A stretch of 64,000 bases of DNA, taken from assembly GCF_900590755.1 (NCBI RefSeq), contig NZ_UUOC01000029.1, forward strand, positions 90,283 to 154,282, read 5' to 3'. Positions 47,651 to 59,436 of this stretch are shown one piece after another (the first letter of the stretch is position 1; every line of letters begins with the position of its first letter). Below the pieces are notes generated by a model. It made no database searches. It worked only from the letters and a program-made list of their open reading frames with translations, and was not told the origin of the DNA. A program made the position numbers and the translations under genes. Source of the DNA: Pseudomonas viridiflava. GTDB taxonomy: Bacteria > Pseudomonadota > Gammaproteobacteria > Pseudomonadales > Pseudomonadaceae.

Positions 47651-47684
47651 CTTGCAATAATAATCATTATCATTTGCAAGTCAA
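47651..47684 (-). promoter_or_regulatory. PrrF promoter covered by a Fur box
   Basis: On the minus strand, -35 TTGACT (47684-47679) and -10 TATTAT (47662-47657) are 16 bases apart and place the start near 47649. A Fur site (ATAATGATTATTAT-like) fills the spacer and is bounded by CTTGCAA / TTGCAAG arms at 47651-47657 and 47674-47680. Fur with iron should therefore block transcription. Confidence 0.88.
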
Positions 47685-47734
47685 AGCTTTTTATCGCCCC
47701 CATTGAAAAAAATTCAGAACCCGCCTGACGCACG

Positions 47735-48202
47735 TCAGTCCAGCGGGAGTTCTGTCGTGCGCTTGACTTCACTCATGGCGATGTTGGAGTGGGCTTCCTG
47801 GACGTGAGGCTGTTGCAGCAGATGGTCTCTCAGGAAGCGCTCATAGCTGGCGATGTCCTGGGCTACGACCTTAAGCATGAAATCCATATCCCCGGCCATG
47901 GTGTAGCACTCCAGCACCTGGGGGTAGCCGGTGATGGCCTCTTCGAACTCGGCCAGATAGCGTCGGCCGTGTCCCGATAATTTCACATCGACGAACACGG
48001 TCATGGTCAGGCCCAGTTTCTGCGGGTTGAGCAGGGCGACCTTACGCTCGATGTAGCCTTCTTCCTGCAGACGATTGATGCGCCGCCAGCAAGGCGACTG
48101 CGACAGCTCGACCCGTTCGGCGATTTCAGCGGCCGACAGGTCGGCGTCATGCTGCAGCAAGCGCAGGATTCGGCGGTCGATGGGGCTTAACGTGTTCTGC
48201 AT
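47735..48202 (-). CDS. Lrp/AsnC family transcriptional regulator
   Basis: A 155-residue regulator. The N-terminal HTH has IDRRILRLLQHDADLSAAEI and VELSQSPCWRRINRLQEEG; the C-terminal RAM ligand domain has the CYTMAGDMDFMLKVV segment. Such proteins sense amino acids. It is divergent from the indolepyruvate:ferredoxin oxidoreductase gene, 246 bases apart, so it is the likely regulator of that gene and possibly of itself. AAGGG precedes the ATG. Confidence 0.93.
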   Translation of the reverse strand: MQNTLSPIDRRILRLLQHDADLSAAEIAERVELSQSPCWRRINRLQEEGYIERKVALLNPQKLGLTMTVFVDVKLSGHGRRYLAEFEEAITGYPQVLECYTMAGDMDFMLKVVAQDIASYERFLRDHLLQQPHVQEAHSNIAMSEVKRTTELPLD

Positions 48203-48388
48203 GAATTGACCCTTTTTCTTATTTTTAGGGAAACGAACATGTTGGATATCAGCAGATTCCTACGAATTTAGAAAGAAAAACCCCGTTTGCTACTGGCAGT
48301 ATTTTGCTTATGACCGCTGAGTCGAACCGCTCGGCGCACGGAACGTGGAGCCACGCTCCGGATTAGCTGCACTAAAGTTATTTCGAAA

Positions 48389-48433
48389 GCTCATAAAAAT
48401 ACTGCTCGTAAAAACACTGCTCATAAAAATAAA
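48389..48433 (+). repeat. Three 15-bp tandem repeats before the indolepyruvate oxidoreductase gene
   Basis: Units GCTCATAAAAATACT, GCTCGTAAAAACACT and GCTCATAAAAATAAA run head to tail, ending one base before the GGGAG ribosome site. The position suits a regulatory or translation-initiation role; Lrp binding is a possibility only. Confidence 0.75.
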
Positions 48434-48448
48434 AGGGAGCACGCCTGA

Positions 48449-51400
48449 ATGTCTTTAGCCGATATTCGCCTTGACGATAAATACCGTCTCGCAACCGGGA
48501 ACCTTTACCTCACCGGCACCCAGGCGCTGACCCGCCTGCCGATGCTGCAAAAACAGCGCGACGAGGCTCGGGGGCTCAATACTGCCGGTTTTATCTCCGG
48601 TTATCGCGGCTCGCCCTTGGGCAACCTGGACAAGAGTCTGTGGGATGCCAAGGATTACCTGAAGCAGAACGCCATTCACTTCCAGCCCGGCGTCAACGAG
48701 GAGCTGGCAGCCACGGCGGTGTGGGGCAGTCAACAGGTCAATCTGTTCCCCGAAGGTAAATACGACGGCGTGTTCGCCCTCTGGTACGGCAAGGGCCCAG
48801 GGGTTGATCGTTGTGGCGATGTGTTCAAACACGCCAACTCCGCAGGGGTTGCCGAGCACGGCGGGGTGCTGGTCCTGGCAGGGGACGATCATGGCTGCAA
48901 ATCGTCGACCATCGCCCACCAGAGTGAGCATGCGTTCATTGCCTCGATGATCCCGGTGCTCAACCCCAGCAACGTTCAGGAAATTCTCGATTACGGCATC
49001 ATCGGCTGGGAGCTCTCGCGCTACAGCGGTTGCTGGGTGGCGATGAAAACCATTGCCGAGAACGTCGATTCCTCGGCCGTGGTGGAAGTCGATCCGCTGC
49101 GTGTTACGACGCACATTCCTGACGACTTCCAGATTCCTGAAGGCGGCCTGCACATCCGCTGGCCTGATCCGCCCCTGGCCCAGGAAGCGCGACTCAATAC
49201 CTACAAAATCTATGCAGCCCGGGCCTTTGCACGCGCCAACAAGCTCAACCAAGTGGTGCTCGATTCAGCGCAGCCTCGCTTGGGGATTGTTACCACCGGC
49301 AAGTCCTATCTCGATGTGCGCCAGGCCCTTGAAGAGCTGGGCATCGATGAGGAGCTATGCGCCCAGGTGGGGATTCGGGTACTCAAGGTCGGCATGAGCT
49401 GGCCGCTGGAGCCGGTCTCGGTGCATGACTTCGCCCAAGGCCTGGACGAGATTCTGGTGGTCGAAGAAAAGCGCAGCGTCATCGAGGACCAACTCACCGG
49501 CCAGCTCTACAACTGGCCCGTGGATCGTCGCCCGGTGGTGGTGGGTGAATTCGACGAGCAGGGTCGGTCGCTGCTGCCGAACCTCGCCGAATTGACCCCT
49601 GCCATGATCGCCCGGGTGATCGCCAAACGCCTGGCACCGTTCTACAGCAGCCCGCAGATTGAAGCGCGGCTGCAATTTCTCGCCGACAAAGAGCAGGCCT
49701 TGCAAGCGCCGCTGTTCAATACCCAGCGCACCCCGCATTTCTGTTCCGGTTGCCCGCATAACACCTCGACTCGGGTGCCCGAAGGCAGTCGCGCGCTGGC
49801 GGGTATCGGCTGCCATTACATGACCATCTGGATGGACCGCGCCACCGAGACCTTTACCCAGATGGGCGGCGAGGGCGTGACCTGGATCGGTCAGGCGCCC
49901 TTCACTGAAACCCCCCATGTGTTCCAGAACCTGGGCGACGGCACTTACTTCCACTCCGGTCATTTGGCGTTGCGAGCGGCAGTGGCGGCCGGGGTCAACA
50001 TCACTTACAAAATCCTCTATAACGACGCCGTGGCCATGACGGGCGGGCAGCCCATCGACGGCGTGTTACGTGTCGACCAACTCAGCCGTCAGGTGTTCAA
50101 CGAAGGCGTGCAGCGTATCGCGCTGGTGTCCGATGATCCGGATAAATACCCGAGCCGTGACGGTTTTGCGCCCATCACCAGCTTCCACCATCGGCGGGAT
50201 CTGGACAGCGTGCAGCGCGAATTGCGCGAGTTCAAAGGCGTCTCGGTGATCATTTATGACCAGACCTGCGCCACTGAAAAGCGCCGCCGGCGCAAACGCG
50301 GCACACTCAAGGATCTGGACAAGCGCGTGATGATCAACCCGGCTGTCTGCGAAGGCTGCGGCGATTGCGGGGTCAAGTCAGGTTGCCTGTCGGTGTTGCC
50401 CAAAGAGACCGCCCAGGGTCGCAAGCGTGAGATCGATCAGAACGCCTGCAACAAGGACTACAGCTGCGTCGAAGGTTTTTGCCCGAGCTTCGTCACGGTC
50501 CACGGCGGCCAGTTGCGCAAGCCAAGCCTGCCAACCCAGGCTCACGCTTTTGTGCAACTGCCGGAGCCACATTTACCGAGTCTCGACAAGCCGTTCAACA
50601 TCCTGCTGCCCGGTGTCGGCGGCACGGGGGTGACGACGGTCGGCGCGATGCTGGGCTATGCCGCCAATCTGGAAGGCAAGGGCTGCAGCGTGCTGGACCA
50701 GGCCGGGCTCGCGCAGAAGTTTGGTCCGGTGGTCAGCCACATCCGTATCGCAGCGCGACAGCAAGACTTGTTCGCGGTCCGCATCGCGGCCGGTGAAGCT
50801 CACCTGTTGCTGGGCTGTGACCTGTTGGTGGCGTCCGGTCCGGATGCTATCGCCAAGCTCAATCCGACCTTTTCTCATGCGGTGGTCAACAGCCAGCAGA
50901 CGCCAACGGCGGAGTTCACCCGCAACCCGGATGCCGAGTTTCCTGCCGAGGCCATGAAACAAACCATTCGCGAAGCGGTGGGCGCGGAGAAAACCCACTT
51001 CATTGAAGCTACTGACCTGGCCACCCGATTGCTGGGCGACACCATCGCCAGCAACCTGTTCATGCTCGGTTATGCCTTCCAGCTGGGTTTTATCCCGTTG
51101 AGTTCGGCGGCCATCGAAAAGGCTATCGAGTTGAACGGCGTGGCGGTGAATCTCAATCAACAGGCGTTTTTGTGGGGACGGCGCGCGGCCCATGACCTGG
51201 CGGCGGTCAAAATCGCTGCGCATCCGGAAACCCAGGTGCAAGAGCCGCAGGTGCTGGATCAAGTGCAGCGCATCAAGGCCAACGTCGACATCCTGACGCA
51301 GTATCAAAGCCCAGCCTATGCTCAAGGTTATCTGCGAATGGTTGAAAAGGTCCGCCATGCCGAGGCTCGGCTATTCCCGGGCCAGCTTCCGGTATTGACC

Positions 51401-51931
51401 GAAGCGGTGGCGTTTAACTACTTCAACCTGCTGGCCTACAAAGACGAGTACGAAGTCGCGCGGTTGTACAGCAACGGCGATTTCACCCGGCAGCTCCAGG
51501 CGCAGTTCGAAGGCGACTATCGGATTGAATTCCACCTGGCGCCGTCGTGGATGGCTAAACGCGACAAGCTGACCGGAGAGCCGCGCAAACGCAGTTTCGG
51601 GCCGTGGATGCTCGGGGCGTTCGGGGTGCTGGCGAAGTTCAAATTCCTGCGCGACACAGCGTTCGATCCGTTCGGCCATAGCCTGGAGCGTCGGCAGGAG
51701 CGTGAGCTGATTAATTCATACGTCAGCGACGTTGAACTGATCCTGCTCAACCTCAACGCGGTCAATCGCCATACGGCACTGGAGCTGGCACGCCTGCCGG
51801 AGAAAATACGCGGTTACGGCCACGTCAAAGAGGCGGCTATGAAAGCGGCCAGCCTGCACGCTGCACGCTTGCGTCACAGCCTGGTCACTGGGGAAGTTGA
51901 GTTGCCGAAACTGTATGAGGTGGCGGTTTGA
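48449..51931 (+). CDS. Fused indolepyruvate:ferredoxin oxidoreductase
   Basis: A 1160-residue thiamine-diphosphate enzyme of the single-chain indolepyruvate:ferredoxin oxidoreductase type. It converts aryl-pyruvates from aromatic amino acids, or related 2-oxoacids, to acyl-CoA. Order: N-terminal pyruvate-ferredoxin oxidoreductase domain (about 25-330), TPP domain (about 430-620, GYCH-like GIGCHYMT and GGQPIDGVL), 4Fe-4S region with Cys634, 637, 640, 646 and Cys667, 673, 678, and the gamma domain (about 710-900, GVGGTGVTTVGAMLG). GGGAG is nine bases before the ATG. The Lrp gene is divergent. The natural substrate is not settled for pseudomonad members. Confidence 0.9.
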   Translation: MSLADIRLDDKYRLATGNLYLTGTQALTRLPMLQKQRDEARGLNTAGFISGYRGSPLGNLDKSLWDAKDYLKQNAIHFQPGVNEELAATAVWGSQQVNLFPEGKYDGVFALWYGKGPGVDRCGDVFKHANSAGVAEHGGVLVLAGDDHGCKSSTIAHQSEHAFIASMIPVLNPSNVQEILDYGIIGWELSRYSGCWVAMKTIAENVDSSAVVEVDPLRVTTHIPDDFQIPEGGLHIRWPDPPLAQEARLNTYKIYAARAFARANKLNQVVLDSAQPRLGIVTTGKSYLDVRQALEELGIDEELCAQVGIRVLKVGMSWPLEPVSVHDFAQGLDEILVVEEKRSVIEDQLTGQLYNWPVDRRPVVVGEFDEQGRSLLPNLAELTPAMIARVIAKRLAPFYSSPQIEARLQFLADKEQALQAPLFNTQRTPHFCSGCPHNTSTRVPEGSRALAGIGCHYMTIWMDRATETFTQMGGEGVTWIGQAPFTETPHVFQNLGDGTYFHSGHLALRAAVAAGVNITYKILYNDAVAMTGGQPIDGVLRVDQLSRQVFNEGVQRIALVSDDPDKYPSRDGFAPITSFHHRRDLDSVQRELREFKGVSVIIYDQTCATEKRRRRKRGTLKDLDKRVMINPAVCEGCGDCGVKSGCLSVLPKETAQGRKREIDQNACNKDYSCVEGFCPSFVTVHGGQLRKPSLPTQAHAFVQLPEPHLPSLDKPFNILLPGVGGTGVTTVGAMLGYAANLEGKGCSVLDQAGLAQKFGPVVSHIRIAARQQDLFAVRIAAGEAHLLLGCDLLVASGPDAIAKLNPTFSHAVVNSQQTPTAEFTRNPDAEFPAEAMKQTIREAVGAEKTHFIEATDLATRLLGDTIASNLFMLGYAFQLGFIPLSSAAIEKAIELNGVAVNLNQQAFLWGRRAAHDLAAVKIAAHPETQVQEPQVLDQVQRIKANVDILTQYQSPAYAQGYLRMVEKVRHAEARLFPGQLPVLTEAVAFNYFNLLAYKDEYEVARLYSNGDFTRQLQAQFEGDYRIEFHLAPSWMAKRDKLTGEPRKRSFGPWMLGAFGVLAKFKFLRDTAFDPFGHSLERRQERELINSYVSDVELILLNLNAVNRHTALELARLPEKIRGYGHVKEAAMKAASLHAARLRHSLVTGEVELPKLYEVAV

Positions 51932-52445
51932 GCAGCGTGTTTGTGTGGGTGGTCACGAGCAAGTGTTCCGCCTGACACACCGCCATCGCGGGCCTCGTAA
52001 CCTCGGTGCGCTCTTACCTAATGGGGGTGTGCCTGAAGGAACGCAAAACCTGTAGGAGCTGCCGAAGGCTGCGAATGGCGTCGTGTCAGGCACACCGCTT
52101 TCGTCGCCGTCGTAACCTCCGACAACTCCTACAGGTCGAGGTGTGCCTGACGGAGCGCAAAATCTCAGGAGCGAGCTTGGTCTGGGCGGCATCCGGACGA
52201 TAGCGTCACGTCAAGCGAAAAATGATCGACAGATCCACCGCAATCGCGAGCAAGGTGGAGCGCCATACCGCTCACTCCTACAGGGTCGTGGGGATTGCTA
52301 CTCAAACGAGTGCAGTCGTGCCGCGAAGATGCAGCGTAGAGCGTCAGAGGTGATAACCGCCCGGTCAGTGCTCTCGATGAGGGCTCTGACCAGGTCGATC
52401 CAAGCCGTCCACCCTAACAGGTGACCGCTCGACCCATGGGTTTCT
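51932..52445. other. Intergenic region of decaying REP-like palindromes
   Basis: Between the convergent oxidoreductase and liuD genes lie several REP arms: a partial one around 51975-52015, a full doublet at 52051-52133, and degenerate GGAGCGAGCTTGGTCTGGGC / GCAAGGTGGAGCGCC pieces at about 52170-52290. No gene is supported. No liuE (HMG-CoA lyase) is present here. Confidence 0.6.
52051..52133. repeat. REP-like doublet (TGTAGGAGCTG type)
   Basis: Left arm TGTAGGAGCTGCCGAAGGCT; right arm GTCGTAACCTCCGACAACTC, a divergent variant ending CTACA. Confidence 0.7.
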
Positions 52446-54358
<1,913 letters not shown>

Positions 54359-54362
<4 letters not shown>

Positions 54363-55198
54363 GGGCGAGGCTCCTTAGTGCTATTGAAAGTGCTATCGCT
54401 AGTGATGTCGGGCTTCCATGCCGGGGGGCGCTTGTCCAGAAAGGCGCGCAAACCTTCCTGGCCTTCGGGGCTGATCCGAATGCGGGCGATGGCTTTTTCG
54501 CAGTAATCCCGCAGCGCCGGGGTCAACACGCCACTGCCGACTTCGCGCAGCAAGTCCTTGCTGGCACGCATGGCCTGGGGGCTGTTCAGCAGCAGCGTGT
54601 CGGCCCAGTGCCGGACCTGCTGATCCAGCTCGTCCAACGGATAGCATTCGGCAAGCAGCCCGATTTCCCGGGCGCGACTGCCGCTGAAGCGCTCGGCAGT
54701 CAGCGCGTAGCGGCGTGCTGCTCGTTCGCCAATAGCCTGGACCACGAACGGGCTGATCACCGCAGGTGCCAGGCCGATACGGACCTCCGACAGACAGAAC
54801 TGCGCATCGTCGCTGCCAATGGCGATATCGCAGCAACTGACCAGGCCGAGCGCGCCTCCAAAGGCGGCCCCGTGAACCACGGCTAATGTCGGTATTTCAA
54901 GGTGGGCGAGGCTGTACATCAACTCGGCCAGCTCATGGGCGTCATCAAGATTGCTGTTGTAGTCCAATTCGGCTGATTGCTGCATCCAGGTCAGATCGGC
55001 ACCGGCACTGAAATGCTTGCCACGGCCCCGAAGCAACAGAAATCGCAGGCTGGCATCGGCCCGCACCTGGGCGAGGGCAGTGATCAGTTCGCCGATCATC
55101 TGCCCGTCGAAAGCATTGTTTTTCTCAGGACGGTTGAGCCACAAGGTGGCGAAGCCCCGAGGGTCGTGAAGCAGTTCTACGCTCTGCAAGTCAGTCAT
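54359..55198 (-). CDS. liuC: 3-methylglutaconyl-CoA hydratase
   Basis: A 279-residue crotonase fold protein. The oxyanion-hole segment is GKHFSAGADLTWM and the second loop is VVHGAAFGGALGLVSCCDIA, with the catalytic-region Glu in LSEVRIGLAPAVISP. In the liu pathway it hydrates 3-methylglutaconyl-CoA to HMG-CoA. ATG at 55198 with AAGGAA is chosen; a frame running further upstream lies inside liuB. It is 14 bases from liuB and overlaps liuD. Confidence 0.92.
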
Positions 55199-55212
55199 GG
55201 TCTTTCCTTGGA

Positions 55213-56820
55213 TCACATGCGGAACAGGCCGAAGGTGGTGGGTTCGATGGGCGCGTTCAGCGAGGCGGAAATCGCCAGGGCGAGAATGTCTCGGGTCTGC
55301 GCCGGGTCGATCACGCCGTCGTCCCACAGGCGGGCGCTGGAGTAATACGGGTGGCCTTGATGTTCGTATTGATCGAGGATCGGCTGTTTGATCTGCGCCT
55401 CCTGCGCTGCGCTGAAGGCTTCGCCGCTGCGTTCGGCCTGTTCGCGCTTGACCTGCACCAGCACGCCTGCGGCCTGTTCGCCACCCATCACGCCGATCCG
55501 CGCGTTGGGCCACATCCACAGAAAACGCGGGTCATAGGCGCGCCCGCACATGCCGTAGTTGCCAGCGCCGAAACTGCCACCAATGATCACCGTGAATTTC
55601 GGCACTTTGGCGCAGGCCACGGCGGTCACCAGCTTGGCGCCGTGCTTGGCGATGCCGCCAGCCTCGTATCTCTGGCCGACCATGAAACCGGTGATGTTCT
55701 GCAAAAAGATCAGCGGGATGCCGCGCTGACAGGCCAGCTCGATAAAGTGCGCGCCTTTCTGCGCCGACTCGGCGAACAGGATCCCGTTATTGGCGAGGAT
55801 GGCCACCGGGTAGCCGTGCAGACGGGCGAAGCCGCACACCAGTGTGGCGCCAAATAGCGCTTTGAACTCGTCGAACACCGAGCCGTCCACCAGACGCGCG
55901 ATCACTTCACGCACATCGAAGGGTTGCTTGGGGTCTGCCGGGATCACGCCGTATAGCTCGTCGCTGGCATACAGGGGGTTAACCGGTTCACTGCTGTTGA
56001 GTTGGCCCAGCTTGCGCCAGTTGAGGTTGGCGATACTGCGCCGCGCCAGCTCCAATGCGTGTTCGTCGTTGTCAGCGTAGTGGTCGGCGACGCCCGAAGT
56101 GCGGCAATGCACGTCAGCACCGCCCAGCTCCTCGGCGCTGACCACTTCCCCGGTCGCTGCTTTGACCAGCGGCGGTCCGGCGAGAAAAATCGTCGCTTGC
56201 TGGCGGACCATGATCGCTTCGTCAGCCATGGCCGGCACATAAGCCCCGCCTGCGGTGCATGAGCCCATGACCACGGCGATTTGCGCGATGCCCAAGGCGC
56301 TCATGTTGGCCTGGTTGAAAAAGATTCGACCGAAATGCTCTCGATCCGGAAACACCTCGTCCTGACGCGGCAGGTTAGCGCCGCCGGAATCCACCAGATA
56401 AATACACGGCAGGCGATTCTGTTGCGCGATGGCTTGCGCACGCAGGTGCTTTTTGACCGTGAGGGGGTAGTAAGAGCCGCCTTTGACCGTCGCGTCATTG
56501 GCGATGATCATGCATTCGACGCCTTCGACTCGACCGATACCGGCAATAACGCCGGCAGCCGGGACTTCTTCGTCGTAGACCCCAAAGGCTGCCAGCTGGC
56601 CGATTTCCAGAAATGGCGAGCCGCAATCAAGCAGCCGATTGATCCTCTCACGGGGCAGCAGCTTGCCTCGGGAGGTATGCCGCTCCTGAGCTTTCAGCCC
56701 GCCGCCTTGCTGAACTTTACCCAGCAGGTCACGCAGGGCATTGACCTGCTGCAGCAGGTTGGCGCTGTTGGTGGCGAAGTCGCTGGAGCGGGTGTTGATA
56801 TGAGAATGAAGAATGGTCAT
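55213..56820 (-). CDS. liuB: Methylcrotonyl-CoA carboxylase carboxyltransferase subunit
   Basis: A 535-residue carboxyltransferase (crotonase-superfamily, two half domains) that moves CO2 from biotin on LiuD to 3-methylcrotonyl-CoA. Motifs include [40 protein letters not shown] and [20 protein letters not shown]. Length matches MccB. It is separated from liuA by 123 bases that contain a REP doublet, and from liuC by 14. Confidence 0.94.
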   Translation of the reverse strand: MTILHSHINTRSSDFATNSANLLQQVNALRDLLGKVQQGGGLKAQERHTSRGKLLPRERINRLLDCGSPFLEIGQLAAFGVYDEEVPAAGVIAGIGRVEGVECMIIANDATVKGGSYYPLTVKKHLRAQAIAQQNRLPCIYLVDSGGANLPRQDEVFPDREHFGRIFFNQANMSALGIAQIAVVMGSCTAGGAYVPAMADEAIMVRQQATIFLAGPPLVKAATGEVVSAEELGGADVHCRTSGVADHYADNDEHALELARRSIANLNWRKLGQLNSSEPVNPLYASDELYGVIPADPKQPFDVREVIARLVDGSVFDEFKALFGATLVCGFARLHGYPVAILANNGILFAESAQKGAHFIELACQRGIPLIFLQNITGFMVGQRYEAGGIAKHGAKLVTAVACAKVPKFTVIIGGSFGAGNYGMCGRAYDPRFLWMWPNARIGVMGGEQAAGVLVQVKREQAERSGEAFSAAQEAQIKQPILDQYEHQGHPYYSSARLWDDGVIDPAQTRDILALAISASLNAPIEPTTFGLFRM

Positions 56821-56841
56821 GGGGCTACTCCGTAATGATCT

Positions 56842-56917
56842 TGTAGGAGCTGCCGAAGGCTGCGAAGGCGGACCGTCTGATGCACCGCGTTATTCGCAGC
56901 CTTCGGCAGCTCCTACA
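56842..56917. repeat. REP-like doublet inside the liu operon, between liuA and liuB
   Basis: Arms TGTAGGAGCTGCCGAAGGCT and complement. In the liuA-liuB transcript this would form a stable hairpin. Confidence 0.82.
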
Positions 56918-56943
56918 GGGATTGCGCGGATCAAAGAGCTATT

Positions 56944-58107
56944 TCATTTCGACTCATTGAACAACTCGCGCCCAATCAGCATTCGCCGTATTTCGCTGGT
57001 GCCTGCGCCGATTTCATAGAGTTTTGCGTCGCGCAGTAATCGCCCGGCGGGGAATTCGTTGATGTAGCCGTTGCCGCCCAGAATCTGGATGGTTTCCAGG
57101 GCCATTTGTGTGGCGCGCTCGGCGCTGTAGAGGATCACCCCAGCGGCGTCCTTGCGAGTGGTCTCGCCACGCTCGCAGGCTTGAGCCACTGCGTAGAGAT
57201 AGGCGCGACTGGCATTGAGCTGGGTGTACATGTCGGCGACCTTGCCCTGAATCAGCTGGAATTCGCCAATGCTCTGGCCAAACTGCTTGCGGTCGTGAAT
57301 ATAGGGCACGACCACGTCCATACAGGCCTGCATGATTCCGGTCGGGCCGCCGGCCAGCACAACGCGCTCGTAATCCAGGCCGCTCATCAACACTTTCACG
57401 CCGCCATCCAGCGCACCCAGAAGGTTTTCTTCCGGGACTTCCACGTCATCGAAAAACAGCTCGCAGGTGTTGGAGCCGCGCATACCGAGCTTGTCGAACT
57501 TGTTGCCTCGGGAGAATCCCTTCCAGTCACGCTCGACGATGAAGGCGCTGATGCCATGAGCCGTTTTCTGCACGTCGGTCTTGGCGTAGATCACATAGGT
57601 GTTGGCGTCCGGACCATTGGTGATCCAGGTCTTGCTGCCGTTGAGGATGAAACGGTCGCCGCGTTTATCGGCGCGCAGTTTCATCGACACCACATCGGAG
57701 CCCGCATTGGGTTCGCTCATGGCCAGGGCGCCGACGTGTTCGCCGCTGATCAGGCGCGGCAGGTAGCGCTCTTTCTGCGCGGCATTGCCGTTGCGATTGA
57801 TCTGGTTGACGCACAAGTTTGAGTGCGCGCCGTAGGACAGGGCGACCGACGCCGAGCCCCGGCTGATTTCCTCCATGGCCACCACGTGGGCCAGATACCC
57901 CAGGCCGGCGCCGCCGTACTGTTCGTCAACCGTGATGCCCAGCAGGCCCATATCGCCAAATTTGCGCCACAGATCCACAGGGAACAGGTTGTCTCTGTCG
58001 ATTTGTGCTGCGCGAGGGGTAATTTCTGCTGCGACGAAGGATTGAACCTGATCACGCAAGATGTCGATGGTTTCGCCCAGAGCGAAGTTCAGGCTGGGGT
58101 AACTCAT
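56944..58107 (-). CDS. liuA: Isovaleryl-CoA dehydrogenase
   Basis: A 387-residue FAD acyl-CoA dehydrogenase that oxidises isovaleryl-CoA to 3-methylcrotonyl-CoA. The catalytic base is Glu247 in [14 protein letters not shown], the position used by isovaleryl-CoA dehydrogenase rather than the C-terminal Glu of most family members. Flavin and substrate motifs [14 protein letters not shown] and [14 protein letters not shown] are intact. It is first in the liuABCD operon. A palindrome lies about 100 bases upstream. In many pseudomonads a MerR-type liuR precedes this gene; here it does not. Confidence 0.94.
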   Translation of the reverse strand: MSYPSLNFALGETIDILRDQVQSFVAAEITPRAAQIDRDNLFPVDLWRKFGDMGLLGITVDEQYGGAGLGYLAHVVAMEEISRGSASVALSYGAHSNLCVNQINRNGNAAQKERYLPRLISGEHVGALAMSEPNAGSDVVSMKLRADKRGDRFILNGSKTWITNGPDANTYVIYAKTDVQKTAHGISAFIVERDWKGFSRGNKFDKLGMRGSNTCELFFDDVEVPEENLLGALDGGVKVLMSGLDYERVVLAGGPTGIMQACMDVVVPYIHDRKQFGQSIGEFQLIQGKVADMYTQLNASRAYLYAVAQACERGETTRKDAAGVILYSAERATQMALETIQILGGNGYINEFPAGRLLRDAKLYEIGAGTSEIRRMLIGRELFNESK

Positions 58108-58206
58108 GATTAGCGTTCCTTTCTTGTTATTGGCGTCTTGTTATTGGCGCCTTGTTCTTAGAGAGATTTTTGGAGAGGCGCTGGTGTGGGAAAAATCGCT
58201 TTGCCC

Positions 58207-58220
58207 TTTACGTTAACGTA
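58207..58220. promoter_or_regulatory. Perfect palindrome upstream of liuA, candidate LiuR operator
   Basis: TTACGTTAACGTAA is a 14-base perfect palindrome about 100 bases before liuA. It resembles the ACGT-half-site operators reported for the MerR-family regulator LiuR as I remember them. A TTGACA on the minus strand (58243-58238) ends 17 bases upstream of it, so the palindrome sits near the -10. Confidence 0.5.
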
Positions 58221-58329
58221 AGCCTGTTGCTGTCAGCGTGTCAATGCGGGGAACGTTGACCAGATGAGTGAGAGGGGAGTGGCGCAGTGCGCTCGGCCGG
58301 GAAGCCGAGCGGCGGGCGTTGCGGGTTAT

Positions 58330-59436
58330 TTATTCGTTGGGTTCATCGGTATTGATGTACGGCGGCACTTTAGCCAGCGGCAGGCGACGTGCCTGTTCGA
58401 CGCTGATGCCCGGACGAGTGGGCAGCGGGTCGAGTATTTGGGTCTGGCCGGTTTGCAGGCTGCGTTCGATCGCTGCCAATACCCGCACGTCGCGCCAGCC
58501 TTCGTCGCCGTCTGGCTCAGGTTCGCGGTCCTGAAGGATGCAGTCGGAGAAATACTGGGTCTCGCCACCGAACTGGTCCACCACGGGATGCGTATGCTCT
58601 TGGGTCTGGTCGTCGATGATCGCCCGGTAACTGATTGCGACGCCTTCACCAAAACCAAAAGCGGGTGAGGCTTCGAACTCACCTTTTGTACCAATCACCT
58701 GATAGCGCTGGGTGCCGGGCAGGCTGTAGCTGACGGTGAATTGCGCCAGGCGTTCTTCGGAGAAACGCAGGGTCACCGAAACGGTGTCTGGCGTATTGAT
58801 TTCACGGCCCGGTGTATGGACACCCACCGCATGGACTTCCAGCGGCTCGGCGTCGAACAGGTTGCGCACAGCATTGATCGGGTAAGGGCCCATGTCGGCG
58901 GCAGGCCCGGCCCAGTAGCCGCTTTGCATGCGATGGTTCTTCGGATCGGTGGTTTGCGCGAAGGTCGCCGTGAACAGGCGAGGCTCACCGATATCACCGG
59001 CTCTGATACGGCTGATCATTTCCACGGTGCCCGGCTCAAAATGAAGGCGGTAGGCAATCATCAGCTTGGCGCCGGAACGCTGGGCGGCCTCGGTGATTGC
59101 CATGCAGTCTTCTTCACTGGTGGCCATGGGCTTTTCCAGCAACACATGGATACCGGCTTCCAGCGCCGGTACGGCGAACTCCCGATGCCTGAAATTGGGC
59201 GTCGCCAGGTAAATCGCGTCGATTTCGCCGGACTTGAGCAGGGTGTCGAACTCGTCGTAGTGGTAGCTCTTCAAGTCGTACAGCTCAGCCAGTTTGTCGG
59301 CCTTGACTGGATCGCCGGTGACCAGCGCGGTCATCACCGAATTGTCGGTCTGATCGACACCGGGCATGAATGCCCCTTGAGAAATCCAGCCTCCGGCAAC
59401 GACTGCATAACGAACTTTGCCCTGTGCATCTGGCAT
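58330..59436 (-). CDS. Gfo/Idh/MocA family oxidoreductase
   Basis: A 368-residue NAD(P)-dependent oxidoreductase. The N-terminal Rossmann strand reads YAVVAGGWISQGAF, a variant of the usual GxGxxG. The catalytic EKP motif is in GIHVLLEKPMATSEED, and the C-terminal domain carries YWAGPAADMGPYPINAV. It is similar to glucose-fructose oxidoreductase-like sugar dehydrogenases. GGAGG lies eight bases before the ATG. It is divergent from the TerC gene and has no pathway neighbours. The substrate is unknown. Confidence 0.87.
   Translation of the reverse strand: MPDAQGKVRYAVVAGGWISQGAFMPGVDQTDNSVMTALVTGDPVKADKLAELYDLKSYHYDEFDTLLKSGEIDAIYLATPNFRHREFAVPALEAGIHVLLEKPMATSEEDCMAITEAAQRSGAKLMIAYRLHFEPGTVEMISRIRAGDIGEPRLFTATFAQTTDPKNHRMQSGYWAGPAADMGPYPINAVRNLFDAEPLEVHAVGVHTPGREINTPDTVSVTLRFSEERLAQFTVSYSLPGTQRYQVIGTKGEFEASPAFGFGEGVAISYRAIIDDQTQEHTHPVVDQFGGETQYFSDCILQDREPEPDGDEGWRDVRVLAAIERSLQTGQTQILDPLPTRPGISVEQARRLPLAKVPPYINTDEPNE

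Noticed and set aside
47533..47772. A 79-residue minus-strand frame
   Set aside because: It covers the PrrF promoter, RNA and terminator; the non-coding RNA explains the sequence and the frame has no ribosome site.
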